In this document: piece after piece, positions 1 through 11,856 of the stretch
Layout: each line of letters opens with the position of its first letter
How positions within the stretch are numbered: the stretch's first letter is position 1
Source of the DNA: Phyllostachys edulis
Taxonomy: Eukaryota > Streptophyta > Magnoliopsida > Poales > Poaceae
Assembly: GCA_036346405.1 (NCBI GenBank)
Contig: CM070562.1
Location: forward strand, 111,450,412-111,514,411
Direction of reading: 5' to 3'
Length of the DNA stretch: 64,000 nucleotides
Notes under the pieces: model-generated
Seen by the model: only the letters and a program-made list of their open reading frames with translations
The model's database searches: none
Told to the model about the DNA's origin: nothing
Position numbers and translations under genes: made by a program

Positions 1-1785
1 GCGGACGTCGTCGAGGTCAGGAGCAGCGACGGTGTCAAGCTGCTCGGGCCGGACTCGCTCCTCGGGTCGGCGAGCGGCGCGGGCAAGGAGGACACCGGCA
101 CGGTGGCGGCGATACGGATGCCGATGCTCAAGGTCTCAGATTTCAAGGGCGGGACGCCGGAGGTGATCCAGACGAGCTACGCCGTGCTGGTGCTTGTGCC
201 TCCCAACGACAAGAATTGGGGGCCTCACGAGCTGGAGATCGTGGAGGTGGGTTGCCGACCAGGTGGCCGTTGCGCTCTCGCACGCTTCGCTGCTTGAGGA
301 GTCGCAGGCGATGCGCGACAGGCTGGCCGAACAGAACCGCAAGCTGCTGCAGGCGAGGCAGGACGCTCTCATGGCCAACGAGGCCAGGGACGCGTTCCAG
401 CGCGTCATGAACCAGGGAATGCGGAGGCCGATCCACTCCATCCTTGGCCTCGTGTCCGTGGTGCAGGGGGACAGCCTGACGCCCGAGCAGAAGCTCGTCG
501 TCGACACGATGGTGCGGACGGCCACCGTCGTCTCGACGCTCATCAACGATGTGATGGAGATGTCTGCCGTCAACCGGGAGCGCTTCCCCCTGGAGACACG
601 GCCGTTCCACTTGCACTCAATGATCAGGGACGCCGCATGTGTAGCGCGGTGTCTCTGTGATTTCCAGGGGTTCAGTTTCTCGGTGCACATCGAAAACACG
701 CTGCCGGACCTTGTCATTGGCGATGAACGGAGGATTTTCCATGTCATCCTGCACATGGTTGGCAATCTGATTGGCCGGATTGACTCGGGGCATGTCACGT
801 TTCGGGTGCGTGCCAACGGTGAGGTGATGGAGGACAGTCTTGGCCAGAGGTGGGATCCATGGAGGCCGAGCTACTCCAGTGGATACTCGTCGGTGAAGTT
901 TGTTATTGGGGTAAAGAGGCAACAGAGCGCCGACACAAGCCCATTCGCGCAATCCTCACAGAGGCCAATTGGGGAGGGGTTTGATCTCAGGCTTAGCTTC
1001 AGCATGTGCAGAAAGCTTGTGCAGGTATTGTCAAATTGTCTTCTCTGTGAATCTAAACCTGAAGTAACTGCCACACAATTGTAGATCATTTGGGCAAGTA
1101 ATTGTATCCAAATAACAGTTCATCGTATGTTTGTTCCCTGAAGATGCTAGCTTACCATGCCCAAGTGCAAATTCCGTTCAGTCTGAGATCATACAAGTAT
1201 ACAACTACTTAAATTTAGTGACTAATTTTATTATCTTGTTTTTTTTAATGATACCAACAGATGATGCAAGGGAACATATGGGCAATTCTTGACGGCCAAG
1301 AACTCCCGGAGAGCATGACCCTGGTCCTGAGATTCCAGCTGCAATCGCCGCTCACATCATCCAGTCTTGGAGGATCATTCGAGCGGCAATATGCATCACC
1401 GTCGTGCCAAATGACAGGCCTGAAAGTTCTGCTCATCGATGACGATGACATCAACCTGGTGGTTGCTCGGAAGCTCCTGGAGAAGCTCGGCTGCGTAGTT
1501 TCCTCACTCCCCTCAGGATCAGGGTTCCTGAACTCTGTCGGTCCCTCCTCAGCCGCATTCCAGCTCGTCATGGTGAACCTCGAAATGACAAGAGTAAACG
1601 CCTTTGATGTTGCTACGAGGATCAGGCAGTACAGGAGCGGCCGCTGGCCGTTTGTCATGGGCATGACGTCCGAGCAAAATGCCTGGGAGAAGTGTGCGCA
1701 ATGTGGGATTAACAGCGTCCTCAAGAAGCCAGTTGTTCTTCAGGAAGTAAAAGAAGAGCTCATGCGAATTCTTCAGAGCACATGA
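1..1785 (+). CDS. ETR2: Ethylene receptor, subfamily II (ETR2-type), 3' half, with a frameshift
   Basis: Subfamily-II ethylene receptors sit in the ER membrane and repress ethylene signalling through CTR1 when no hormone is bound. The window opens inside the GAF domain, so the membrane ethylene-binding part lies upstream. Exon 1-1024 carries the end of GAF, the linker helix (DQVAVALSHASLLEESQ) and a histidine-kinase-like domain; exon 1261-1785 carries a receiver domain. The intron 1025-1260 is GT-AG and phase 0. The kinase H-box reads MNQGMRRPIHSILGL, so the phospho-accepting His is absent, as is usual in subfamily II. The receiver keeps its acidic pocket (LIDDDDIN) and Lys (KKPV), but the phosphoacceptor position reads VMVNLEM, Asn instead of Asp. 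An extra G in the run 249-251 shifts the frame: frame 1 is correct before it and frame 2 after it. The gene is therefore a pseudogene or contains a one-base sequence error. The assignment is firm; the exact paralogue is not. Confidence 0.9.
1025..1260 (+). other. Intron of the ethylene receptor gene
   Basis: It has a GTATTG donor after CAG and a T-rich tract followed by ACCAACAG at the acceptor. It separates the kinase-like domain from the receiver domain. Phase 0: both flanking codons are complete. Confidence 0.85.
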
Positions 1786-2288
1786 TATTTGCAGGTTGTT
1801 GCCTCCTTGTCAAGAGCTCTGAAATGGGTTGAAAGCTGCAATTGTTGTGACTGAAACAATACAGCCTCACCGAGTCACCGTCCAGCATTGCAGAAGGGAG
1901 AACTCGGGAAATCTTTGCTCGAAAAGGCTGCGCAGATGGCAAAAAGGTATTGGCTATTGTGTGTTTTCGGTGTGTTGGGAGTTCTGCAGTGTTGATGGGG
2001 ACCTCCATCTTCTTCAGTAAGTAGTTCAGTAGCAGTGCGATATACCAGTAGATGGGAAGTACACCTGAAAAGGGAGTCTGATACTTTCACTCATCATAGA
2101 AATCTAGGTTATATGTAATGATCAGTACTGGTAATACGATTTTTGCGGTGCCAGACGAGGGGAAATGCAAGTTTTGTATCTTGATTAACCTGGCTGTGAG
2201 GATCTGAGGAAGTGGGAACTGAAAGATTGATTTCTCTGATAGAAAAAAAGGAAGAAAAGAGAAATTAATCCAGGACTGTATTTAGGAA
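1786..2288 (+). other. 3' UTR and downstream flank of the ethylene receptor
   Basis: AT-rich sequence after the TGA with no coding pattern. I see no single convincing polyadenylation signal, so the transcript end is not placed. Confidence 0.5.
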
Positions 2289-3420
2289 GTGAAGAATAAC
2301 CCAATGGGGGAATCAGAAATTCCCTTTGTTAATGTGATATCTATCTCCCCTGCTGATGAAACAAGTGATCTCAGCCATGCATTTTGGATTGTAGGTATGA
2401 AATGTAACAAAAGAAGTTGTATTCAGAGATGTTTGATAGGGCTCCTCCTCTATGGTTACTGGCTTGTCATGTACTGGTTCTTTATTCCCTATTAGGATTA
2501 GGATTAGTGGATGGTTTCATTCAGGTGTGGTTGCAGCATGGCATGCAATGGAATGGAAAAGGTAGAGATGGTTGACTTGAGTAGTAGTAGTCTGGTAGAC
2601 ATCAATCTCGAGTTCAGCAGAGGGAGAGCGTGGTCACTACTCACGTGGGAGGTTGATGAAGATCGAGGCGATAGAAAAAGGAGATTAGAGAAGCACGAGG
2701 GCCGCACAATCCGATCGAGCCCAGATCAGATACGCTTCTTCGTTCGTTGAGAGAGATCGATCGATTAGATATCCCACGTGAGCTGCAGAGCACGTCAAAG
2801 TAGCCAATTGGGACAGGATTACAAGGATCTGCAGCAGCAGCAGCAGCTGAGCTGAGCCAGAGCAGGCCAAAAAAATCTTGCTGCCCTCCTCAACTCGATC
2901 CACGTCTTCAGATACATAGATCGATGGGCTTGCTACAGATCGATCGTTCATAGCGTACTTAATTTGGTTTATTTATCTATTTTAGAATTAGCATACTTAA
3001 TTTGATTTTTTTGGGGGTGAGAAATAGCATACTTATTATTTTGATGCTCAGGACTCCCGAGGACTAATCAATTGGGCTTGCTGTGTTGTTTATGTGCCGA
3101 GATTAACCCAGCGCCCGAGCTATTTCCTTGGAACCCTGATGTTCCAGTCCCTGCTTGGGCCCAACTGAGTAAAACAGAATGCTCTAATCACGCGTTGATT
3201 GATTTTTTTTTTATATTCTGCGATATACAATATATGAGCAAATTTAAGCTTACTGTGCCAGACGAGCACTGCACCCACCCCGAAAAAAAGAAGAAAAAAA
3301 CAGAGGGAAAAGCTAGCTAAATGCACAAAATCTGTTGGACCTCCAGCAACTTGTTTTAGCTTCAGTATTATGGGCTTATTCTAATCAATATTGCAAGCAA
3401 AGCATATCAGGATTGGCTCA
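2289..3420. other. Intergenic, no gene seen
   Basis: Only short chance open frames. It holds a CAG run near 2830-2850 and repeated GCATACTTA motifs near 2955-3035. No element ends or coding similarity were recognised. Confidence 0.5.
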
Positions 3421-4599
3421 TTATTTGTAATGCCATTTTTTTTCAACCCACAAGTTTTTTTGACCATGAGGTAAAACCTTATATTTCACCAAGCCTTCAG
3501 AGAGACAGAGAGAGAGAGAGAAGGGGGTAAGGGATAAGACCAACCGAAGGCACCCACAGCCAAGGCAAAAGGCAAAGCCGAGAGGGCCGCTGAGCCATGG
3601 CAACTACAGAGGGGAGGTGAGGAAGATAGTTGGAGGAGAGAAGCCCTCACCAAAATCATCGTCGTAGCTACTTCCCACCTCGGAACCGATACGCCAGGTA
3701 GGTTGCCCCATCTCCACCATTGTTACCCTTCACGGGCAAGCAAGCATAGCACAAGGTACAAGGGGAGGGGGGTAAGAGAGACTACCAGGGGTGGAGCTCA
3801 TAGGAGGCGGCGACAGCGAGGGAGGCGACGGCTGGCCGGAGGTCGAGCTGGCGCAGCGAGGCCATGCACTGGGCGCTGTGAGGCACGGTGAGCCGACTTT
3901 GGTAGAGGCACGAGGCGAGCCGAGGAAGAGGCGCGGTGGGCGCTGGGATCTGACCGAAGGGGTGCCGAGGCACTGACACAGGCAGCTTGGACAGAGCTTG
4001 GCGGTGGGTGTGAGGAGAGGGGCTTGATGAGGCGGCTGGCTGGAGCCATGGCTGGCCTGGGTGGGAGGCGTTTCGGTCGGGAGAGCCACCGAGAGAAAGG
4101 AGAGAATGAGTGGGTGAGGAGGGGGGAGGTGATGAGATAAGGCAGCCGAAGGGGTGGCTTTGGCCAGGAGATAGGAAAAAGAAGGAAAGAGAAAGAAGAG
4201 AAAGAGGGGGGATTGGGTGTGCAAATAAGTTTTATCCGTAAGATCAGACGATGCGGTCCCTAACTTAATATTATTTTGGGCACCGGGTCAGTAGGGTAGT
4301 GCCCGGTGAGAGGGGTTTGTTCATGTCAGATTGCGCGTAGGATCAATGACGTCCACATGTTGTAACGCTCTGATTTTCAGAGCCTTTTTGAAAATTTTCA
4401 AAATAAAAAGAACCATTTGGTTTTGATGTGAATTCCAAGCTTAACCTGAAGTTTTCAGAATTTGAAGAGTTTAAAATGACTTAATTAAATTTCAACTAAT
4501 CCCAAAACTTAGTTCTTTTGGTGTTGCTCTAGCTCCCTGGAGCTCTCTCTCCTTCTCTTGATAAGGGTTTCCTATCCTCTATCCTACGTTTGGACATTC

Positions 4600-6130
4600 T
4601 TATATGTCCAGACAGTCCCTCTTGTTTGACTTCTGTTGTGGTCATCTCCTCCATGTCTTTTCGGGTCTTTCCTCTCCTTTGGAAATCTCTCTGTTGAGAC
4701 CTTTGTTAAGTTTACCCTCCGGTCCAAATTTCATCCTTTGGGTCAGACCTCCCTTAATCTCAATTACAGCTCAAACCTCCTCTCGTGTTTAGATTCTTCC
4801 TTGTATCTAGACCTCCTTTGAAGACTGGATAATCCTTGCGCTTTGACATTTTTCCCTTTTGCTTGGGCACCCCTAGGTCTAGACTTTCCTTGGGTTTAGA
4901 CCCTTTTGTATGCCCAAACCTCCTTACCACTTGGACCTCACCTATGGCGCGGATCTCTTCTTTGTCTTGATCTATTTGATGTCTCAGATTCTTTTTGATC
5001 ATAGACCTCATTCTTTGTTTGGGTCTACTCGATGTTAGATCTCCCCTCAAGTCTTTTGCTTGAGTTTTCCCCATGCTCACTGGAACGCCCAGTAATTCAC
5101 TTGAACCCACTCGTGTCCAATTAGACCTTCTTTGCATTTGATCGAACCACCCTTGTGCTCAAATTGGACCTCCTCTGGTCCGGATTTCCTTCTCTGGCTT
5201 AGACCTCCTCAGGGTCTAGGTCTTCTCTCATACCACTTGAGTCCTTCTATGCTCTTGTGAACCCCTCGGTGATCACTTAGACTCCTTTTCACCTTGACCT
5301 TAGTAAACCTTCTCTTTGGAAAAGTCCTCCTAGTGCATCTGGTATTACGCCCCAACTCATGCAGATACTGCTTTCTAGGACCTCCTCCTTGCCGATCGTG
5401 ACTGTTAGGATCTCCCTTGTGAGGTCCTAGCCATCGATCTCCACCTTCGATTTGAGCTTGACCTTCTGACCTCCGTGTAAGTAGGTCGTTGGACTTCTGT
5501 CTGAGGACCTCCTCCCTGGTTGTGTCTGTTGGACCTCCCTGTCGCTTGACCACATCCTAACCACCTGCACCTCCTCCGAGTAGGTCTAGACCGCTAAGAT
5601 GTTCCTTGATCGATCTCGAGCCATCCGGACCTCTTTTTGAGATGATCTAAATCGCTCCGACCTCCTTTGATCATCTCCGAGCCGCCAGATCTCCTTTGCT
5701 TATTTTCTCGGATCGTCAGACCTCTCCTGCTTCGATCTTGACCGCCGACCTCCCCTTGTGAGATCTAACCGTCAGACTAGCCTTTTGTGGGTCCTGTCCT
5801 CAGGACCATCTTGTGGGTGTGTCTTTCGGACCTCCTGTCCATGAGACCTCCCCCTTGTGTGTCCTTTGGGACCTCCTTCTTGTTTAGCGGGATCTTCCCA
5901 TGTCCTTCAGACCTCTTCGTGTTCTCTAGGACCTCCCTTGTCTCGACCCCAACCGTCTGCATTCTCCTTGAAGAGATCCTAACCGTCAGACCTCCTCTTG
6001 TTGATCCCGATCGTCGGGACCTCCCATGTCCGCACCTCCTCTCAGATGTCCGGACCTCCTCAACCTTTAGACCTCCTTGTCCTTTGGGCCTAGGACCTCC
6101 TAAGCCTCTCTGACCTCCTCAAAGACCTTT
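4600..6130. repeat. Degenerate GACCTCC-rich tract in the giant LTR
   Basis: The words GACCTCC, GACCTCCT and close variants recur every 20-60 bases, spaced by sequence such as TTGTGTC and TGACCGTC. The same tract appears in copy 2 at about 39680-41650. It looks like an eroded short tandem repeat that became part of the LTR. Confidence 0.7.
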
Positions 6131-8639
6131 TCTCATGGGCAAGACCTCCCTCTTGACCCGACTGCTTTCTAAGTTGATCTGCCCCACTTGCCGACTTAGT
6201 CATTCTCATTTCCTCCGCCACGAAAATATCTTGGGCATTTAATGTATGTCTTGTCACATTAAATGCATCCATATACGTGGTGTTTACTTTGAATTTGGTC
6301 ACTTAGCCGTACTCTGACATCCTTCTTTGTTCCTTCCCATAGCAACATACGTTGTCCTTCCTCGTACCTTTTACCCAGGGTGGTGGTGGCACTTGTCCTG
6401 CCACTCACCTACCTTTGACCCATTTCTATACTTATCCTTGGTACGTATGCTTCTAGTTTTCTTCACCCACTTTGACTATAATCACCAGTGAACTTTGTCA
6501 GATTACCTTCTTCACATTCACTATCTTGACTCTTGTTCAGTGGCCTTCCAGGGAAGACCTTGCTGCTCACGACCCCCCCCTCCATCCATTGCTTCTTCTT
6601 GTCCCTGGTAAGTCCTCTGGTGGTCCGCTTCCCCCTTATTTTTGCCACCACATTGAGCTGGTCGTGTCCTTCACAGGACCTCCCCTGGTGGACACCCTCT
6701 GGATTTCTATGGCCTTTATTTGAGGACCTCCTATCTGGACTTTGCGCAAGGATCATCTCTCAGGGTCTCTCTGTTGTAATACTTAAGTCGCTCCTTTGGG
6801 GTCTTTTGCTAAAGACCACCCTCCTCTTGGTAAGCTTAGACCTCCTCCAAAGAACCTATTCTAAGTACAAGATTTCTTGTTGGTTGAGTTTTAAGGTTCC
6901 TCCGAGTTATTTTGATTCTTTATTTGGAGCTCTGTTGGTTCTTTATTTGATCGTTATTTGAATCTGCTCTTTTGCCGTGTAGATCTTGACGTTTCCAGAG
7001 AGCCAGAGCTGTGAGAAAATAGAATCTTAAGCTATCAAGCAAGAGGCAAGTTACACTCTTGATCATTTTGCACCCAATAATTCAATTTAATTATGTTCAG
7101 TTTTAAAGTTTAATGCATGCTTATTTTTACCAAGTATTTCAATACCTGGTTTAAATCCATAGTTATACCTACTTCCTTTGTATGGCCCCTGTTGATTTTG
7201 AACTGAACTCATTGTCACCTTTAGATCAAACTTGGGTCATGCAATAGTGTGAACCAAAACCATTTGAAAAACTGGTGCTTAGTCAAGCTTAGACCAAAAG
7301 TATTGATTTGGGGAAATCTTTACCATCATGACCAAACACTGTTTTAAATGTTTTCACCATGACATTGGGATGTCATGGAAGAATGAAAATGTTGCTGGGG
7401 AAGCAAGGAAAATGAAAATGGATTGGACTGGGGCGAATTGGTTGGATTGGCTGGTGCAATGTTTGTGCACGGACTCTATTCTGGCAAAGGTGGAGGTCCG
7501 GGGTTTGTGAAAGTCGCCTAGTCATGTGAGGACCGGTCTTTGAGCGACCAATGCCATGCCTATAATGGGCTATGCCACAATCGTGCAACCACATGTCTCC
7601 GGTGTGGGGCGTGGGATCTGGTCAATAATTTGCAAAACTCCACCATAGGTCGCTCCATTGGAGGTGTGGGAGGTCTTATATGGCCAATGGTCTTTATAAC
7701 CCATGCTCCCCTCGGTGCAAGAGGGGCTTCACCGGATTGCAGTCCATAGGGGGTGAAACCTTAGCAAGGAAAGGCATGGTGGAGCAATGCATTGTAAAGG
7801 CCTTGTCATGAACTCTAGACCTCTTACCTTGGCGGTGGAGAGGTGGCACTCACAAGATGCCAAACAAACTAGAGTACTCATGTCATGTGGGTAAAGTGCA
7901 CAACCTCTGCAGAGTTAAATCTATTCAATAGCCGTGTCCATGGTCATGGACGTCTTGGCAAAGGCCACTCGGAGTTAGATGTTGGTTTTGGGTTTTTCGA
8001 AATGTTTATCAAATCTGCTTTTGGGATTGCTATCCCATGGGTTGGGCAGGAGCCTTGTGACAGAGGGTATCCTTCACCACTTGTGATGAATGAATATCCA
8101 ACCGAAAACAGATTTACTAAATGAATTTTATTTACTATATGATGCTTTGGAACTTAATATCGGTAATTGGAAATAAACATGGCTTTATGCAAATTAACCA
8201 TAATAAGCCTTCCATTGTGATATCCATTTATGCATGTCATTTTGTTATCTCGACGGTGTAACTTATGAAACACGGTTGTTGTGCTCACTCTTGCTTGATG
8301 TCAGTCTTTAGCGAGTTATGGAAGCTTTGGGTGACTAGCTTTGTGGACCAAATGGTCCAGATTGACTAGGATTGCGCCCTCCAAAGGTTGTTCGTGGTGT
8401 ATCGGTGGCCCCGTGTTTATTTTATTATGCTTTGCCCGGCCGGCTTGTAAGATCTCTTGTAAACAACTCCTTTGGCTATTAATAAAGCTTGTGTTGTTGC
8501 TATGTTACCACTGGTGTTGCTGTGAAGAGCTAGCCATGATCCTTGGGACTAGCTCAGTTCACATAGAGGACCTTGGAGAGCTCCCAGTCCTCCACGCTCA
8601 CTCCATGGTCGGGTCGTGTGTGGTTCGGTGGTGGCCTCA

Positions 8640-8900
8640 GGTCCTCCACGACCTCCTCCGTGGTCGCGGTGGACTTGAGATGCCCACGGATCTCCACGAA
8701 CACCCTTGGTCTGGTCGTGGCAGGCTCTCGGGTGCTCCCTGGCTCCAAGACCCTCTCGGGTCATGTTCTCCTGGACCTCCAGGAGGTCCTGCTGGACCTC
8801 TTGGGAGGTCTTGGTGGACTGTCCGAGAGGTTCTTTGTGGACCTCCTGGGAGGTCCTGATGGACTTTCCAGAAGGTCTTGGAGGACCTCTCGGGTGCCCT
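8640..8900. repeat. Cluster of GGACCTCC/GGAGGTCC palindromes near the LTR 3' end
   Basis: Short palindromes such as GGACCTCCAGGAGGTCC and GGACCTCCTGGGAGGTCC follow each other. The matching cluster in copy 2 is at about 43800-44065, so it is a family trait. Confidence 0.65.
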
Positions 8901-9848
8901 AGAGTTGGGTCGTTACACATGTGTACATGTATTGCTACCATGTGTTGAGTCTGGTTGAATGCATGTTCAGGTGGAGGTTTTGGAACGTCGTCATCTGCAC
9001 ATTACTCCGCTTCGCTTGGTTAACAGACAAGTACATGGTTCAGCGATAGCCTGTAAATGCTATGAAATACGTGATTTTTGTGTGATATGATGATGTTTAT
9101 ATGATGATGCTTATGCTAATGGCAATAATGATGGGACAAGGTGAGCAATATGGCTACCCTGTTAATGATGACAATGATGAATCATGTTAATGACAATGAA
9201 CATGTGCATTTGCATCATGGAAAGAATGTATGAGCCAGGTCGGTGAGAAAGTCATATAGCTATTCCGGTGAGGTCGGTGAGAAAGATACATGACTAATCC
9301 GAAGTGCTCTAGATAAAATTTTACATCTGTAGGGACTAGATAAAGTCCTACAATGTAAGGATCCCATCCTAACGAAGATGGGGGATGAGTGTGTTATCGA
9401 CGGGTGAACACTCCGCGATACCGGTATCAGCTGATGAGATACATATGAGCATGAGCATGGTGGTGCATTCGCATATATGGGCATTGCAATGAGCATGTAG
9501 AATAATGATGCATTGCACTAATGGAGAGTTAATGATGAAAATAATGATATTGTTATGATTATGTTGGTGTGGCAGTGTCTATCGTTTATATTGTGTACTT
9601 GCTAGGTCTTCGGACTCATCCTTGTTTATCGTTGGCTTTTTTAGGTGAACGCCACAAATGACTTGCACTGGGAGGGGAGAATAGCACATCCACGCCACAT
9701 GTAGTTACGAATGCAAACAATTCTCCATAGATATCCCACTTTTGTTGTAATATGTCCAATTGTTTAATTAGCTGCGCAAAGTTTATAATAAATAATGTGT
9801 AGTGGTAGCATTTTGGGCTCTGGTGGTGGGTCGAGGTGTTACATTATT

Positions 9849-10568
9849 ACAAACAATTATTAATTAGTTGACAAAGCAGAATGCACAAAAATTAGTATGT
9901 TAATTCCAAGTACAAAATTTAGTATGTTAATTCCAACCCACAAGTCGTACTTGTAGTATATATTCTTCGTTTCCATAGGTCTATCTGTGGGCTAAATACA
10001 CTACGGGAAATGTTTTGCGTATTTTTCATCGTGCGCACGTACGACAAACCGGTGAGCTCGCCCGCGTCGCCCCCAGCGCTAGTGCTTCCGCCCGCCGCCT
10101 CCCTCCTCCGCGATAGCTCCTCCTCCTCCGATCGGCCCCGCGCGCCTCCTCCCTCCTCTTTCACCCTCGCCCGCCGCCACCTCCTCCGACCGGCCCCACA
10201 CGACGTCTCCCTCCTCTCTCCTCCCCACCACCAACCCCCCCCCCTTCCCGGCCCCGCACACCTCCTCCCGGGTGTGTCGTAAGATCGTGAAAACATTGTG
10301 TGTATAACACTCCTACGTTGCACTAGGGAATAAAACGGTTGATCATTCATGCCATGAATAAACAAATCTTCCACTACAAAGAACAAATCAATTAGGTTCA
10401 ACTACTTTTCCAGAGAATTAGTATAAGATTGCTCATGAGTGTTTGAAACCAACTTTATTGTTTCATTCATCCACACATATATGGCCCAAAAAGATTCCCA
10501 AATCCTAGGTAGCTACTAAAATCAGACATTTATCAGCATAAGGTCGATAGCATCTTGGTTGAACTCAA
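9849..10568. other. Intergenic, with a possible CACTA-like remnant near 9999-10305
   Basis: CACTACGGGAAAT at about 9999 resembles a CACTA terminus. Sequence at 10007-10045 (AATGTTTT...ACGACA) is partly inverted at about 10275-10300. The interior is GC-rich and low complexity. No matching TAGTG end or TSD was found, so the call is weak. Confidence 0.3.
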
Positions 10569-10571
10569 TAA

Positions 10572-10950
10572 GGCTGCTCCCAGTGCTCCACCTTGGCTGG
10601 TATCTTAAGCCTGCCATATAAGCAAAATGATGATGTAGCACCATAGTTAATAAAGAGAGAGGGTACTCCAAAGATTCAATCTGATACCGATTCGGTCTCA
10701 AATCCAACGCATAAAATTTATTGTGATCGATCCCGTGTATTTACGTTTGTGTGTATCAACAAACATGTATTGCTTTAGTATATGCCACAAATAGGCTACA
10801 ATGCTCAAATACTAGTAAAGATCATGCATGTAATTAAATGAAACAGCCTAAGATGCTATACCATAAGAAACCATGCATTAGAAAGATAGTATCCTAACAC
10901 TCCTCATGTACTAAGATACTACACTAAGATACTGTCTATTGGGAGCAGCC
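10572..10950. mobile_element. Tourist-type (PIF/Harbinger) MITE
   Basis: It begins GGCTGCTCCC and ends GGGAGCAGCC, which are perfect inverted termini. It is flanked by TAA at 10569-10571 and 10951-10953, the 3-bp target expected for PIF/Harbinger. It is 379 bp long with an AT-rich non-coding interior. Confidence 0.85.
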
Positions 10951-11856
10951 TAATCTTGTCATGGTCCATACGAAATGCCGTCTCTTATTGGTTTCAATTA
11001 TCTGAATAAATTCGTGGGAAAGGCATGAACATATATTTTTGGTTTCTTAGATGTAAACAGGACGAGGATTAAGCTGCCTAGATATTTAGAGATTAAACTC
11101 ACACTATCAAAAATACTTCGAAATTTGTATAAATTACACTGCATACTAGTACGACTCTGTTGACGATAAAAAAGAATCCCAATTTCATTAATTTGCAGCA
11201 ATGATTAATATAGTGTCTTCCTAGCCAAATCCACAATATTACACACATCCTAATTATATATATTTTTTAGAATATCACACAGATCCTAACTAAAACATTT
11301 TTTTGACGAAAAAGGAGAGCCTACTAATTCCATTGAATCTGAGAGATAATGTACAGCGAAAACAAGGAGAAAAAACTAGCTAAGAAAAACAAAGAAAGAA
11401 AACAAAAGAAAGGGAAATAACTAAACTAAAACCATGAGCTAGGAGCTAAACATCTAAGGCTGGTAGCCCCTGCCTCCATCCACAGAACTGCTTCTGCTCT
11501 GATTTTGGTTGCCAGGGAGGAGACTGAAATTCCTGAAAGCCTGAAGACTCTTGTGTTCCTTTCCAACCAGATGGGCCACCATAACATAATGATTAATGAA
11601 TTCCAGGAAGATCTATTTGTCGCGGAGATGGCGTTGTTCGATGAAATCCACCATTCTTGAACTGTGGTTGAGAGGGCCGGAAGCGGAATTTCCTGGAGTC
11701 CCATCCAGGTGAAGAGGAGACTGAGTACCGAATTTGTATAGCTGCATTCAGCAAGCAGATGTTGAACCGTTTCTTGATGCAAATGACACAGCGAGCTGAC
11801 TGGGTTATGAGGCAATCCTCTCTTTGCCAAATTATCAGCCGTTAGGCAGTTGTTTT

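Larger units (their letters stand above)
4361..8917. mobile_element. Giant solo LTR, copy 1 (4,557 bp), nested
   Basis: It begins TGTAACGCTCTGATTTTC and ends GGGTCGTTACA, with the direct duplication CATGT at 4356-4360 and 8918-8922. It is homologous along its length to 39435-44096. It contains a long pyrimidine-rich stretch with recurring GACCTCC words (about 4600-6130), an AT-rich middle and a palindrome-rich 3' end (about 8640-8900). No protein domain of a retroelement lies inside. The exact TSD and TG...CA termini show a complete LTR left by recombination. Open frames inside are not supported as genes. Confidence 0.92.
3426..9843. mobile_element. Solo LTR (about 1.86 kb), split by a nested solo LTR
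   Basis: It starts TGTAATGCC at 3426 and ends GGTGTTACA at 9843. It is flanked by identical 5-bp target duplications TTATT at 3421-3425 and 9844-9848. Removing the nested LTR at 4361-8917 and one copy of its CATGT duplication leaves about 1,856 bp. No gag or pol lies between the ends, so this is a solo LTR. The GC-rich block at 3690-4220 belongs to it, and open frames there are low-complexity artefacts. The termini and TSD are read directly; the superfamily is not determined. Confidence 0.85.

Noticed and set aside
3730..4224. Long minus-strand frame rich in Pro and Ser
   Set aside because: It lies inside a solo LTR with exact TSDs, is low complexity and matches no family.
9999..10305. Complete CACTA element
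   Set aside because: A CACTA-like start is present, but there is no matching end or 3-bp duplication; kept only as a weak remark.
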